Assembly: GCA_943328975.2 (NCBI GenBank)
Contig: CALQCC020000011.1
Coordinates: 53,470 to 117,469, forward strand
Source of the DNA: Bordetella parapertussis
Lineage (GTDB): Bacteria > Acidobacteriota > Terriglobia > Bryobacterales > Bryobacteraceae
Reading direction: 5' to 3'
DNA length: 64,000 nt
Shown: one piece after another, positions 53,662 through 63,371 of the stretch
Position numbering within the stretch: the stretch's first letter is position 1
Layout: each line of letters opens with the position of its first letter
Translations under genes and position numbers: made by a program
Notes under the pieces: generated by a model
Told to the model about the DNA's origin: nothing
The model's input: the letters and a program-made list of their open reading frames with translations, nothing else
Database searches by the model: none

Positions 53662-54984
53662 TTGAAACAATCCCTTTTTGCCTGCTTGTTCATGCTCGGT
53701 TCGTTAGCCTTTGCGCAAGGCAATTTTTCCGGGCCGGGTATTTTGTCCAGCGGCAGCGGATCCGTCGGGCAGCGATCTGGACAGGACGTGGATCTTCGTT
53801 ATTTCGTGAACGCTTCGGGAATTCATGACACAGGTTTCACCCCCTACGCCGTGACCAAAGAAGGAACCCTCCTTCGACCGGGCGCTCTAGCGGGCGTGGA
53901 GGCGGGACTGGGCGGCTATGGCCGACACAGCTTCCGGCGGAGCGTCCTGGGCTTGGACTATTCGGGAAGCTTCCGACACTATCCCGGCAGCTCCAAATAC
54001 GATGGCAGCAACCAAAGTTTGGCGCTGAGCTATATGATCCAAAAATCACCCCGGTTGAGTTTTTCCATGAACCAGGCTGCCGGAACTCAAAACTATGGCA
54101 CCGCGTTCGGAACAAATACCGGACCTGTGGGAACACAAGACGTAGTCGTCGACAGCAATTCGCTCCTATTTGACAATCGCACTAGTTTTGTTCAGTCTTC
54201 TATGACTTCCCAATACGCGATTTCGGGCCGCACATCCATCAGCATGGGCGGAAGCTATTATTCGATACATCGCCAATCGAGCGCACTAGTCGGGGTCAAC
54301 GGTTACTCGCTGCATGGCTCGGTGAACCGCCGCATCTCTCGGTCCGGGACAATCGGAGTCAACTATCAGCATACCCACTACGATTTTCCCCGGGCTTTTG
54401 GAGAATCGGACGTTAACATGTATTCAGGAAGTTGGTCCACCATTTTTGCCCGATCATGGACCCTTGGAGTAACCGGTGGAGCATATACAAGCGCCGTGCA
54501 AGGCGTTCAGAGTACCGCGCTGGATCCCGTGATCGCCGCGCTTCTTGGCATCGGTTCCGTCCAGACCATCTTCTACCAAGAGAACATCATGCCAATGGGC
54601 TCCGTCTCGCTCCAGAAAAAGCTCCGAAGAGCTAGCTGGAATGTGAATTATGGCCGCACCGTCAATCCAGGAAATGGTGTTTACCTTACATCCCGACAGG
54701 AAACCTATGGAGCAAGCTACTCCTACACGGGTATTCGCCGCTTGAGTCTCTCCTCCAATGTTGGGGTTTCGAAGCTTGGTTCCCTGGGTCTCGAACTGCG
54801 GCCTTACACGCAAATTACGGGCGGGGCGAATCTGAGCTATAACCTCGGGGCTGGCTTCAACCTGAGTGCCGGCTATGCCCGCCGTCATCAGGATATCCGG
54901 GCAAATTCGTTCCAACAGGATAGTTCGCGCATCAGCATCGGAATCTACTTCAGCCCCGGTTCAGTCCCCGTTTCTTTCCACTAA
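53662..54984 (+). CDS. Predicted outer-membrane beta-barrel protein
   Basis: 440 aa. Signal peptide (LFACLFMLGSLAFAQ), then many short alternating strands with aromatic ends (YDGSNQSLALSYMIQ, FVQSSMTSQYAISG, YSGSWSTIFARSWTLG, NISYNLG-type repeats, NLSAGYARRHQD), ending ISIGIYFSPG. The pattern fits a 16- to 18-strand barrel. No family recognised. TTG start with GGAG 8 bases upstream. Base composition is somewhat less GC-rich than the neighbours. Followed after 15 bases by a stand-alone receiver. Confidence 0.7.
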   Translation: MKQSLFACLFMLGSLAFAQGNFSGPGILSSGSGSVGQRSGQDVDLRYFVNASGIHDTGFTPYAVTKEGTLLRPGALAGVEAGLGGYGRHSFRRSVLGLDYSGSFRHYPGSSKYDGSNQSLALSYMIQKSPRLSFSMNQAAGTQNYGTAFGTNTGPVGTQDVVVDSNSLLFDNRTSFVQSSMTSQYAISGRTSISMGGSYYSIHRQSSALVGVNGYSLHGSVNRRISRSGTIGVNYQHTHYDFPRAFGESDVNMYSGSWSTIFARSWTLGVTGGAYTSAVQGVQSTALDPVIAALLGIGSVQTIFYQENIMPMGSVSLQKKLRRASWNVNYGRTVNPGNGVYLTSRQETYGASYSYTGIRRLSLSSNVGVSKLGSLGLELRPYTQITGGANLSYNLGAGFNLSAGYARRHQDIRANSFQQDSSRISIGIYFSPGSVPVSFH

Positions 54985-54999
54985 ACTTACGTTTCAAGT

Positions 55000-55347
55000 A
55001 TGAGCCGGCTCTTAATTGTCGACGACGAACCCACTCTGCTCCAGTTGTTGCGCCGCTATCTGGAGCGGAAAGGGCATACGGTGGATACGTGCGAATCCGC
55101 GGAAGCCGCGTTGCTGGTCTTTGATGCAGATCCACATCGCTTCGACATGGTCATTACGGATCTGACGCTACCTGGAGCGAATGGAGCGCAGCTTTTGGAA
55201 AGCATCCGCGCTAAGAACCCCACGATTCCAGGATTGATCGCGAGTGGTTACCCTTACGAGCCGCAACTCAAGGGCGTCAGTTTCCTGCTGAAACCGTTTC
55301 TACCGCAGATGCTCGTCGAGCATATTGAAAGCGTTCTGAAATCCTAG
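55000..55347 (+). CDS. Stand-alone response-regulator receiver
   Basis: 115 aa, one CheY-like domain without an output module. The acidic pocket DDE (8-10), phospho-acceptor Asp54 (VITDLTLPG), Ser83 and Lys98 (LLKPF) are all present. It probably relays phosphate or regulates a partner protein. No histidine kinase is nearby, so its cognate kinase is elsewhere. ATG start; the stop overlaps the convergent FmdB gene by 4 bases. Confidence 0.9.
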   Translation: MSRLLIVDDEPTLLQLLRRYLERKGHTVDTCESAEAALLVFDADPHRFDMVITDLTLPGANGAQLLESIRAKNPTIPGLIASGYPYEPQLKGVSFLLKPFLPQMLVEHIESVLKS

Positions 55348-55580
55348 TTGTTGCGGCCGCACATACCGGGGCTTCCGCACATGCCTGCGGGGCAACCACC
55401 CATGGACTGCTGCGGCGCATTCGATTCGCCGCCTGTGGCGCGAGCCGCAAACGTGGACATCTCCTGCTTAACGTGCGCTTGTCCGCAGGACGGGCAGGCC
55501 ACGCCATCTTCCGACGATCTCCGCACCAGCTTCTCAAAGGCGGTTCCGCAGTCTTCGCAGGTGAACTCAAAAATCGGCAT
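55344..55580 (-). CDS. FmdB-type zinc-ribbon protein with Cys-rich tail
   Basis: 78 aa. PIFEFTCEDCGTAFEKLV and CPSCG give the two CxxC pairs of the FmdB/putative regulatory zinc ribbon. The C-terminus adds MGGCPAGMCGSPGMCG, a Cys/Gly/Met-rich tail that could bind metal. The family is small, conserved and of unknown role. ATG at 55580; an open frame to 55616 adds unrelated residues. Four bases separate it from dacB, on the same strand. Confidence 0.85.
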   Translation of the reverse strand: MPIFEFTCEDCGTAFEKLVRRSSEDGVACPSCGQAHVKQEMSTFAARATGGESNAPQQSMGGCPAGMCGSPGMCGRNN

Positions 55581-55584
55581 ATCT

Positions 55585-57018
55585 CTACTCCACCAAGGTG
55601 GAGGCCAACCTGTCAACCCAAGCGCGGACCTCGGTAGCGGATGCCGCGAAGTTATTCACCAGGATTGAGAAGGCGAGGCGGCCGTTCTCTGGGCTTTCCG
55701 CATAACCGGACAGGGCGATTGCCCTGGATAGCGAGCCGGTCTTGGCTCGGATAGCCACGGTGTCAGATACACAGCAGAGCCGGGCGCTGAGCGTTCCATC
55801 TTGTCCGCCCACGGGTAACAATCCGCGCCACAGGTCACGTTGCTCGCCCGCCATCATCGCCGTTAAGAGTTGAGTGACGGCCCGCGGAGTTACCTCGTCG
55901 TTACGTGCCAACCCCGACGCATCTTCGCTGACCCATGCGGATGGGGGGATGCGCAGTTCCGACAGCAGCGTCCGCACTTCGCGTAAACCAGCGGTCAGAG
56001 TCCCCTGCCCTTGCTTGGTCAAGCCGACTTCACGCAGCAGGATCTCGGCGTGCAGATTCTGGCTGACTTTCAACGTGGTGCGTAACAACTCGGAGAGGGG
56101 TGGAGAGGAGCGCTGCGCCAACACGGTGCCCTCTTGCGGGGCGCCGATCTGGTCGATCCGATGGCGGGACACTGGACGTCCGCGAACTGAGATCCCTCGG
56201 CGCAGTAGGGCGTCGTAAAGAGCATGGGCGGCGAATAAGGCTGGATCGTCAACGGGTATGGTTTCGCGCAAGGCTGCGGTCCGACCGTTAATGGTGCCTG
56301 ATAAGAGGACCTGCCGCGAGCCCGGTACACGAGTGACGCGCAGAGTGCCCGCACCATTCACATCCACCGTGCTCACGCGGTTGTCGATCAGGAAATACTC
56401 GAACGGCGGATCGAGTTCGACGTGCGCTAAGTCGCCTGCTCGCGCACCGGGTCGAACAGTGAGCGTGACCACATTGTCGTTCAACGTCAGCGCACTCACG
56501 GGAGCTCCGAAGTCGTGCTGAGCATCGTCCGCCGTCCAGCTTTCCGGATAGGGCGACCAAATGTAGCGGCGGTCGTCGCCCACCACATCGCCATCCACCT
56601 GCCGGAGTCCGGAGGCGACGGCTTGGTCGGCCAGTTCCTCTATGGCGTGTAGTGAGGGCAGGGGCTTGGACTTCGCGTCGTAGGGATACACACGCCCGGA
56701 CATGGACGGATCGCCGCCACCGACTAGGACGAGTGAGCCGGCCGGCTCGCGGATCAAGAGGGTCTCGAAACGGTAGTCGGGTCCCAAGCGGGAGAGCGCC
56801 AACGCGGCCGTAAACAACTTCATGTTCGAGGCCGGCAGCAAGAGTTGGTTCTCGTTGTAGCTGTACACAGGCATGCCGGTGGTCAGGTCGACCACGTGGA
56901 TGCCGGAGACACCACGGACGGCAGCGGGCGCGCTTTCGACTAATGCCGTTAAGCGCTGCGCGAGGTCCGCTGCGGAACAGTTCAGTGCGAGCGCCGCGAG
57001 AAGGAGCGCCGACCGCAT
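55585..57018 (-). CDS. dacB: D-alanyl-D-alanine carboxypeptidase/endopeptidase (S13, PBP4)
   Basis: 477 aa. Signal peptide (ALLLAALALNCSA), then the S13 penicillin-binding fold: S64-N-M-K67 (LPASNMKLFT), the SxN motif in SEDASGLARND, and KTG in AKTGSL. It trims or cleaves peptidoglycan peptide cross-links in the periplasm. The ATG at 57018 overlaps the stop of the MFS gene by one base (TAATG). The open frame upstream lies in that gene. Last gene but one of a leftward operon. Confidence 0.92.
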   Translation of the reverse strand: MRSALLLAALALNCSAADLAQRLTALVESAPAAVRGVSGIHVVDLTTGMPVYSYNENQLLLPASNMKLFTAALALSRLGPDYRFETLLIREPAGSLVLVGGGDPSMSGRVYPYDAKSKPLPSLHAIEELADQAVASGLRQVDGDVVGDDRRYIWSPYPESWTADDAQHDFGAPVSALTLNDNVVTLTVRPGARAGDLAHVELDPPFEYFLIDNRVSTVDVNGAGTLRVTRVPGSRQVLLSGTINGRTAALRETIPVDDPALFAAHALYDALLRRGISVRGRPVSRHRIDQIGAPQEGTVLAQRSSPPLSELLRTTLKVSQNLHAEILLREVGLTKQGQGTLTAGLREVRTLLSELRIPPSAWVSEDASGLARNDEVTPRAVTQLLTAMMAGEQRDLWRGLLPVGGQDGTLSARLCCVSDTVAIRAKTGSLSRAIALSGYAESPENGRLAFSILVNNFAASATEVRAWVDRLASTLVE

Positions 57019-58265
57019 TAGGCCTTCACCGGGCGAGCGTGTGCGCTCAACCGGGCCTCCAGCCAGATCAGGACTAGCAGCAGGAAGACGATCCCCGCGC
57101 CGATCAAGGGCAGCGTCATGACCATGCCGACGCCCCACTGCTCGGCTACGTACCCGAGCACGGCCGGAGCCAATAGCCCGCCAGCCAGCGCGAACGAGAA
57201 CAGTCCGTTGTAGAAACCAGGATGGTAGTAGGGGAAACTATAGCCGATCTTTTCGACCACCAGCGGATAAATGGGAGCGAAGGAGCAACCGAGCATCAAG
57301 ATCGCGGAAATGGCTCCGAACTGGTTGTTGGTCGCGGAGAGCACCACGCTGCCGAACATGGAAAGAATCACGCAGCCGAGCAGCAACCGCGAATGCCGTA
57401 CAACGGGAAGTATCCATTGCGCCACCACGCGACCAACTAACAGAGCCACCCAGTAGAGTCCCAGCATCCATAACGCGGTGGACGGGCTCAGGCCCAGACG
57501 CTGGCTTAAGAACAGCGGGAGCCAACCGGCTACAGCCCATTCGTTCCCAAACTGGAAGAATAAAAGCAAGCTGAGCAGGATCGCACCGGGCTTCTTCAGC
57601 GTCACGAGGAAAGCCGCGGGAGCCGGCTGGTGCGGTATTGGTTCCAAGTTGAAAGTGCTCTTCCAATACATCCACCCGAAGGCTGCGGGAATGACTGCGA
57701 GCCACACCTGGATTGCCGGAGCGGAGTAAAGATAGTAGGCGCCGGAAATCAGAACGGCGTCGGCCAGACATCCGAGTCCGAACAACATACCTGCAAGGTT
57801 CACCGTGGCCGCGGGATTGTGACGATACATCGGCGAGACTGCGTGGAAGATCGCGGTGTGGAGAATCCCCGCCGCGCAGCCCACCAGCGCCATACCCGCG
57901 ACGCGCCACCACGGCGACAGAGGCGGGGAGACGAAGGCGAGATACAAGAACGCCGTACCGGCCAGCGCGCAGGCGAAGGACAGGGTCCAGCCCACGCCTT
58001 TGGCCTCCAGCATCCGAGGAGAGAGCCAGACAGAGGCCACCAGACCCGCGATTAGCCCCAGGAAGTAGCGCGCGATGATGCCATATTCAGCTGAGAGATG
58101 GTGTTCCCAGGAAAGGAGAATTGCACCCAGGAATCCCATGAGGACGCCCGAGACGAAGAAACCGGCCAGCGCTCGCCGGGAGCCCGAAGAACCAAGTGAG
58201 CCTTCTCCAGCAAGCGATACCGTCGTGGGCTCTGGCGCTTGGACCATATCCCTATACGACGTCAT
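57018..58265 (-). CDS. Major facilitator superfamily transporter
   Basis: 415 aa with twelve membrane helices. The first helix pair (FFVSGVLMGFLGAILLSW) and a pseudo-repeat in the second half (GNEWAVAGWLPLFLSQ) fit the MFS fold. The substrate is unknown; the long N-terminal tail is unusual. Start either ATG 58265 (overlaps the htrA end by 14 bases) or ATG 58247; neither has a strong Shine-Dalgarno. Between htrA and dacB in one operon. Confidence 0.85.
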   Translation of the reverse strand: MTSYRDMVQAPEPTTVSLAGEGSLGSSGSRRALAGFFVSGVLMGFLGAILLSWEHHLSAEYGIIARYFLGLIAGLVASVWLSPRMLEAKGVGWTLSFACALAGTAFLYLAFVSPPLSPWWRVAGMALVGCAAGILHTAIFHAVSPMYRHNPAATVNLAGMLFGLGCLADAVLISGAYYLYSAPAIQVWLAVIPAAFGWMYWKSTFNLEPIPHQPAPAAFLVTLKKPGAILLSLLLFFQFGNEWAVAGWLPLFLSQRLGLSPSTALWMLGLYWVALLVGRVVAQWILPVVRHSRLLLGCVILSMFGSVVLSATNNQFGAISAILMLGCSFAPIYPLVVEKIGYSFPYYHPGFYNGLFSFALAGGLLAPAVLGYVAEQWGVGMVMTLPLIGAGIVFLLLVLIWLEARLSAHARPVKA

Positions 58266-59388
58266 CCAGCGGCGCGAGGGTGACGTGGATCTTCATGCTG
58301 CGCCCACCGCGAAAGATGGTAAGTTCGATGGCTTCGCCGGCGTGTTTCCGGGTCGCCGCACGAACTACGTCGTCTTCGGCCTGCACGGCTTTGCCGTCCA
58401 CGTGCGTGATGAGATCTCCGCCCACGTTGATCACGTAGTTGCCGACGCGTACCCGCCGGTCGGCACCCTTGAGGCCTGCGCGCGCCGATGGCGTACCAGG
58501 CGACACACGGTCGATCAGCAACCCGCCAGTCTCCGGCAGTTCCAGAGCCCGGGCCCAGTCTCCCGTAATCAACGCCGTACGAATCCCGATGGCTGGTTGC
58601 GCCGGGCGGATCCCGGACTTCAGGTCTTCGAGCAGACGCTTGGCCCGATTGATCGGCATGGCGAAGCCAATGCCGACACTGCCGCCGTTGGGACCGTAGA
58701 TCGCGGTGTTGATGCCGATGACATTGCCCTGGGAATCGAGTAGCGGACCGCCGCTGTTGCCGGAATTGATCGACGCGTCAGTCTGGATCATCCCTTCCAG
58801 GTTTTGGTTCTCACCACCGATGGTTCGGCCCAACGCGCTTACGACTCCCGTTGTCAGAGTGCCGGACAACCCGAACGGATTGCCAATCGCAAGCACTTTC
58901 TGCCCCACCTGCAAGGCCTCGGAATCGCCTAGCTTCAGAACCGGGAGCTTCTTGCCTTTAGGATCGATCTTGATCAGCGCCAAATCGTCGCTGGGATTGC
59001 GGGTGATAATCTGCGCTTTAAAGCGAGTCTTATCGGGGAGCGTGACTTCCAGTTCCGAACTGCCGCTCACTACGTGATTGTTGGTCAGGATCTGGCCGTC
59101 GGCATTGATGATGAAACCTGAACCGATGCCCTGTGTCTTTTGCGGACCAAAGAAGAAGTCCTGCTCATACACAGTGCTGGTGATGTATACCACGCTCGCA
59201 TCCGCAGCCTTGTAGATGTCGATGTTGTTGATTTCGTCCGCACTCAAGCCGGCGGAGTGCGCCACGGTGGGCGCGGTCCAGGAAACGTCGGTTGAAGGAG
59301 TCTCCCCAGGCCGCCAACCGGCCCGGCTCGAATACAGTACAAAGGCCCCTACCAGCAGGGCTGCGATGAAAAGAGTCCTCATTTTCAT
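58252..59388 (-). CDS. HtrA/DegP-family serine protease with PDZ domain
   Basis: 378 aa. N-terminal signal or anchor (IAALLVGAFVLYSS), trypsin-like protease with His105 (LTNNHVV), Asp135 (PSDDLALIK) and Ser212 (SGNSGGPLL), then one PDZ domain (about 270-370; VSPGTPSARAGLKGADRRVRV). It degrades or refolds misfolded envelope proteins. One PDZ, so more DegS-like than DegP. Six bases after coaE on the same strand. Confidence 0.93.
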   Translation of the reverse strand: MKMRTLFIAALLVGAFVLYSSRAGWRPGETPSTDVSWTAPTVAHSAGLSADEINNIDIYKAADASVVYITSTVYEQDFFFGPQKTQGIGSGFIINADGQILTNNHVVSGSSELEVTLPDKTRFKAQIITRNPSDDLALIKIDPKGKKLPVLKLGDSEALQVGQKVLAIGNPFGLSGTLTTGVVSALGRTIGGENQNLEGMIQTDASINSGNSGGPLLDSQGNVIGINTAIYGPNGGSVGIGFAMPINRAKRLLEDLKSGIRPAQPAIGIRTALITGDWARALELPETGGLLIDRVSPGTPSARAGLKGADRRVRVGNYVINVGGDLITHVDGKAVQAEDDVVRAATRKHAGEAIELTIFRGGRSMKIHVTLAPLDDVV

Positions 59389-59394
59389 AGGCGT

Positions 59395-60000
59395 TTAGTG
59401 AGTGAGTTTTTGCAGTACCTCAAATACGGCGCGGGTCTGTTCGATGGTGCTCTCTTTTGTCCCCGAGGTATCGATGACATAGTTGGCTCGCCTGCGTTTA
59501 TCTTCCAGGGGCATTTGCCGGCTGATCCGGCTCATGACTTCTTCCTGAGTCAATCCGTCGCGTTGCATGGCCCGCTCGATCTGCTGCTCGGCGCGGCAAT
59601 GGGCCAGGATCAATCGATCCACGTCCTTGTAACCGCCCGTCTCTATCAGTATCGCAGCTTCCGTGACGACGATACCGTCGGGATGTTCGACCGCGTAGGC
59701 GTCTTTGAGCGCCTTGGCGCGTGCCCGAACGACCGGATGCACCAGCGCGTTCAGCTTCTGCAACTGCGCCGGGTCGGCGAACACGCGGGCTCCCAAGGAG
59801 CGCCGGTTGATGGTCCCATCCGGATTCAAGATTTCAGGGCCGAATTCCGCTACTACGCTGGCGTAGGCCTCGCCGTCGGGTTGCAGCACCTGGTGCCCCA
59901 GTTCATCCATGTGGATGACATAGCAGCCTAGCGCTTCCAGTTCCTTACCGACAACGCTCTTGCCCGATGCCAGTCCGCCGGTCAGCCCTATAGAGAGCAT
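59395..60000 (-). CDS. coaE: Dephospho-CoA kinase
   Basis: 201 aa. P-loop GGLASGKS (8-15), MDELGHQVLQP and the conserved VVTEAAILIETG and DKRRRANYVIDTSG segments fit CoaE, which phosphorylates dephospho-CoA in the last step of CoA synthesis. It starts immediately after the folD stop, with no intervening base. Confidence 0.95.
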   Translation of the reverse strand: MLSIGLTGGLASGKSVVGKELEALGCYVIHMDELGHQVLQPDGEAYASVVAEFGPEILNPDGTINRRSLGARVFADPAQLQKLNALVHPVVRARAKALKDAYAVEHPDGIVVTEAAILIETGGYKDVDRLILAHCRAEQQIERAMQRDGLTQEEVMSRISRQMPLEDKRRRANYVIDTSGTKESTIEQTRAVFEVLQKLTH

Positions 60001-60909
60001 CTAGGCGCCCACGCTTAGGAAGCCTTGGCGGCGTTCCGACAACTCGACCGTATTCGCCATCAACATAGCGATGGTCAATGGACCCACGCCACCGGGCACA
60101 GGCGTATACGCCCCCGCCACGCGATCCGCATCCAAAGGATGGACATCTCCCACAAGCACGCTCCCGTTCTTTTCAAATGCTGCCGCTTTGCCGAAACGCG
60201 CGGCATCCGCGGCATCCGTTACGCGATTGATCCCTACGTCGATCACTGTCGCGCCGGGTGCGATAAAGTCGGCTGTTACAAATCCAGGCTTACCGATGGC
60301 CGCCACCAAAATCTCCGCTCGGCGGCATTCTTCCGCCAAGTTCACCGTGCGCGAGTGGCAGATGGTGACCGTGGCGCTCTCGTGCAGCAACATCAACGCC
60401 TGCGGCTTGCCTACAATGTCGCTTCGCCCCAGGACCACCGCGCGCTTACCGGCCACGGCAATGTTGTAGTGCTTGAGCAGTTCCATGACACCCGCCGGGG
60501 TGCAGGCTCGCGGACCCGGACGGCCCGCCACAAGGTGACCCACGTTCATGGGATGGAAGCCGTCGGCGTCCTTCTCAGGCGCAATCGCTTCCAATACCCG
60601 GCGGGCGTCGATCTGCTTGGGCAAAGGCATCTGAACCAGGATGCCGTCAATGTCCTCGCGTTTGTTCAGCGTGTCGATAATCACCAGCAGTTCTTCGGTC
60701 GAGATGGTGGCAGCCGGAGTAATCTTGTCGCTGTAAAAGTCGAGTTCGGCGCAGGCCTTCACTTTGTTGCGGACGTAGACTTCGGAGGCCGGATCGTGGC
60801 CAACTAAGACCACCGCAAGCCCTGGGGGCCGTCCCAGTTTTGCGATGCGCGGCTTGAGGCGCGCGAGGATATCGTTGCGGACGGCGATCCCGTCAAGTAG
60901 TTGTGCCAT
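60001..60909 (-). CDS. folD: Bifunctional methylenetetrahydrofolate dehydrogenase/cyclohydrolase
   Basis: 302 aa. Family motifs Y45-V-R-N-K49 (EVYVRNKVKAC), DGILVQMPLPKQ, KDADGFHPMNVG, VLGRSDIVGKP and the NAD(P) loop are present. It interconverts methylene-, methenyl- and formyl-tetrahydrofolate. First gene of the folD-coaE-htrA-MFS-dacB operon. TACACT lies 9 bases before the ATG. Confidence 0.96.
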   Translation of the reverse strand: MAQLLDGIAVRNDILARLKPRIAKLGRPPGLAVVLVGHDPASEVYVRNKVKACAELDFYSDKITPAATISTEELLVIIDTLNKREDIDGILVQMPLPKQIDARRVLEAIAPEKDADGFHPMNVGHLVAGRPGPRACTPAGVMELLKHYNIAVAGKRAVVLGRSDIVGKPQALMLLHESATVTICHSRTVNLAEECRRAEILVAAIGKPGFVTADFIAPGATVIDVGINRVTDAADAARFGKAAAFEKNGSVLVGDVHPLDADRVAGAYTPVPGGVGPLTIAMLMANTVELSERRQGFLSVGA

Positions 60910-60918
60910 TCTCGCACG

Positions 60919-60924
60919 AGTGTA
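60919..60924 (-). promoter_or_regulatory. Candidate -10 element of the folD operon
   Basis: TACACT on the minus strand, 9 bases before the folD ATG; no clear -35. Confidence 0.3.
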
Positions 60925-60946
60925 GCAAAGGCTGGCAACTTAAGCG

Positions 60947-62632
60947 CTACTGGCTCAGCCGGAGGATCTGCGAGGACAGCAACAAAAACTTCTGTTTCAG
61001 CACCGATGAGTCGCTCGAATAGATGTAAGTTCCCGTTGGCTGGCTGTCGTAGTGGACGCAGGCCGCGTTCGCGGAACACGCAGGGTACGGAACCACTGTG
61101 TCGCCTCGCGAATCATTGGCCAAGCGCTGAAGCAACGTGTGGTCGGTGGGATCGGCACCCGACCCGCCCAGGCCGATCACGAACACGCTGGCCGGGATGT
61201 TGGCGTTGGTGCGCGCGCGGTAGGCGGCATTGTCGGTCGCATTCAGCGCGGCGTCGTGGAAATTCTGCCACTTTGTGGCGATGGTCTGGGAGGAATCAAA
61301 CTTCAAGTGAGTTCCGTTCATGGCCACGCCGGACTTGTAGGGATTGAGGGCCGGCTTGACCGAACTCCCAAAGACGTCGGTCCCGGGCAACCACGCGAAA
61401 TCGTTCAGAAGAGCGTTGTTGGTGGTGGCGCTGACACCGGACCCGCCGAAGAGGCAGTTGTTCGTGGTGGTCAGCAAGTTGAGAGGCGAACTGCCGCTGG
61501 TGTCGATCGGGTCGGCAAACAAAGTGAAACTCTTAGGGGTCGTTGCCGGATCAGGGGTGTAAATGGCACCCCATGTCCCAGCCGGAATGTCGGCCATGAA
61601 CCCCACGTGCGGGGTATTCGTCGTGATGGTGTTCATCGGATAGCTGGCGGTCTTCCATAGACGCCGGCTCGCATAGGTAGCCCAGCCTCCGCTGACCTTC
61701 GCCTTGGAATTGGTGTCCTTGCAGCCCGTCGGGCTAGCCACGGTGCCCTGACTGGTGAAGCCGAAGGATGTCCCATCCCACATGTCCATTGCCATCGTGT
61801 TGGGCAAACCGTCAGTCTCGACCACCAATACGTTGAACGCCCCGGGGAGGAACCGCTGATAGAGAGCGTTGTAGCCGATGGAGATGGCCTCCGAGGTGCC
61901 CGTACCACCCTGACATTGTATGGCGTCTATCGCCCCGGCCCCGGTCGTGGAACCGTCCGTGTAGCCGAGCACCGCACGGAAGTTTTGAACTGGCGGTGAA
62001 TGGACGAATGTCCCGTCGCTAAACGACACCATGCCAATGTAGTCTCGACCCGCGGCAAATTGTCCCGTGAAGAGCTTCGCTGCCGTCTTCATCGGCCCAC
62101 AGGCTCCCGTATTGTTACAGGGCTGCGCCAGGCCGAGGCACATCGAACCCGAACGATCCAGCACCATCATGATGACCGCATCGCGGCGGCTGGCGAAGCC
62201 TTTGCTGGTGATGGTGGTGGAGTTGAAGTTCAGCCACTTCATGAAATACGTCGGAACAGTGGTGGTTGCTGTGACGTCTACGTGGCGCAGATTTGGATTC
62301 GTCGTATCGTCATAGACTTGCACGGTGGACGTGGTCATGACGGTGTTCGTAGTCGCCCAATTGCCGGGCTGGAAGTTCGAATAGAACCAGTTCACGGCGT
62401 TCTGCTTGGCGTTGGAGGCTTGCGCCGCCGTGCTGGAACCTAGATTAAGCGCACGGGCCGCGGCCAGCGAGGCTCCGTCCACCGCCGCCTGCAGGCGGGC
62501 TTTGGAAGCATAGAGATAACCCACGTCCACCGAGATGCCGACCATGGGAATGATGACTCCCAAAGAAAGGACTCCCAGAATCAAGACGACACCGCGTTCG
62601 CCCCGGCGTTGAACGGATTGCTTCATTTTCAT
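60947..62632 (-). CDS. TadG-like pilus-assembly protein with VWA domain
   Basis: 561 aa. N-terminal Tad domain: GERGVVLILGVLSLGVIIP transmembrane segment, then GYLYASKARLQAAVDGASLAAARAL. The rest holds a VWA domain with the metal motif MVLDRSGSM and a large, Cys-containing insert (PCNNTGACGP, CSANAACVHYD). Tad pili mediate adhesion and biofilm; the VWA module suggests a tip adhesin. I use the ATG at 62632, preceded by AGGTGA. Last gene of a TadE-TadE-TadG operon. Confidence 0.85.
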   Translation of the reverse strand: MKMKQSVQRRGERGVVLILGVLSLGVIIPMVGISVDVGYLYASKARLQAAVDGASLAAARALNLGSSTAAQASNAKQNAVNWFYSNFQPGNWATTNTVMTTSTVQVYDDTTNPNLRHVDVTATTTVPTYFMKWLNFNSTTITSKGFASRRDAVIMMVLDRSGSMCLGLAQPCNNTGACGPMKTAAKLFTGQFAAGRDYIGMVSFSDGTFVHSPPVQNFRAVLGYTDGSTTGAGAIDAIQCQGGTGTSEAISIGYNALYQRFLPGAFNVLVVETDGLPNTMAMDMWDGTSFGFTSQGTVASPTGCKDTNSKAKVSGGWATYASRRLWKTASYPMNTITTNTPHVGFMADIPAGTWGAIYTPDPATTPKSFTLFADPIDTSGSSPLNLLTTTNNCLFGGSGVSATTNNALLNDFAWLPGTDVFGSSVKPALNPYKSGVAMNGTHLKFDSSQTIATKWQNFHDAALNATDNAAYRARTNANIPASVFVIGLGGSGADPTDHTLLQRLANDSRGDTVVPYPACSANAACVHYDSQPTGTYIYSSDSSVLKQKFLLLSSQILRLSQ

Positions 62633-62642
62633 ACCACTCACC

Positions 62643-63371
62643 TCAGAAGAACCAGCGCGCATACACGCCATTGCCTTGGACCGCACCCAGCCTCAAGTCG
62701 GGAGACTTAAAATAGACTTCCACCATGTAGAACACCTGTTGATCGGCCAGCGCAGTCCGATTGGTCTGCGTATTGCTGACCTGCCACAAACTATAGAGTT
62801 TGCTCTGGTGCGGTTCAGGAACCGCCGCGCTTGCCGTCTTGACGACGTCGTCGGTTACGCGCCCGTACATATCCCGCGTGGCACCCGGATGTCCCACCGA
62901 GGCGTCCCGTTCAGATTGTAAGGATCCGTTGCCGAAACGGATGTGTTCCAGAAAGACAAACTTGTTCGCGTTGGTGCAAGCGGCCGGCAAGGCGGCCTGG
63001 CAACTGGCCTGGGCCGTGGTGCCGACCCACATTACTTTGCTCACCCAAACGATGCCCCGCCCGCTATTGGAAATGTTGTCAGCGGAGTTTCCGGTTCCCG
63101 AACCTACTTGCAAGTCCATCCCGGTCGCCAATCTTTTCGCTATGTTCTGCATCCCCCGATCACTAAAATCAGCGCCGTGGATATACATGTCCGCCATATC
63201 CCGCGAGATGTGGTTGGCTTGAGTGGATCGGATCAGATTTATGCCGGTCACAAACGTACCCATGATCATGGGGATAAACAGAAGCGCTACCAGCGCGAAT
63301 TCCAGAATCTGGTGGCCGCTCTGAGAGCTCCGACGTCGTCTAGCCAATCGCTGTTCCTTGCTCATGTTCAT
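62643..63371 (-). CDS. TadE-like pilus-assembly protein
   Basis: 242 aa. Basic N-terminus (RLARRRRSSQSGHQILE) leading into a membrane segment (FALVALLFIPMIMGTFVTG), the TadE/TadF pattern with a prepilin-like Glu just before the helix. The rest is a periplasmic domain. Two Met codons (63371, 63365) could start it; the first overlaps the previous stop (ATGA). Paralogous in layout to the gene at 63368. Confidence 0.8.
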   Translation of the reverse strand: MNMSKEQRLARRRRSSQSGHQILEFALVALLFIPMIMGTFVTGINLIRSTQANHISRDMADMYIHGADFSDRGMQNIAKRLATGMDLQVGSGTGNSADNISNSGRGIVWVSKVMWVGTTAQASCQAALPAACTNANKFVFLEHIRFGNGSLQSERDASVGHPGATRDMYGRVTDDVVKTASAAVPEPHQSKLYSLWQVSNTQTNRTALADQQVFYMVEVYFKSPDLRLGAVQGNGVYARWFF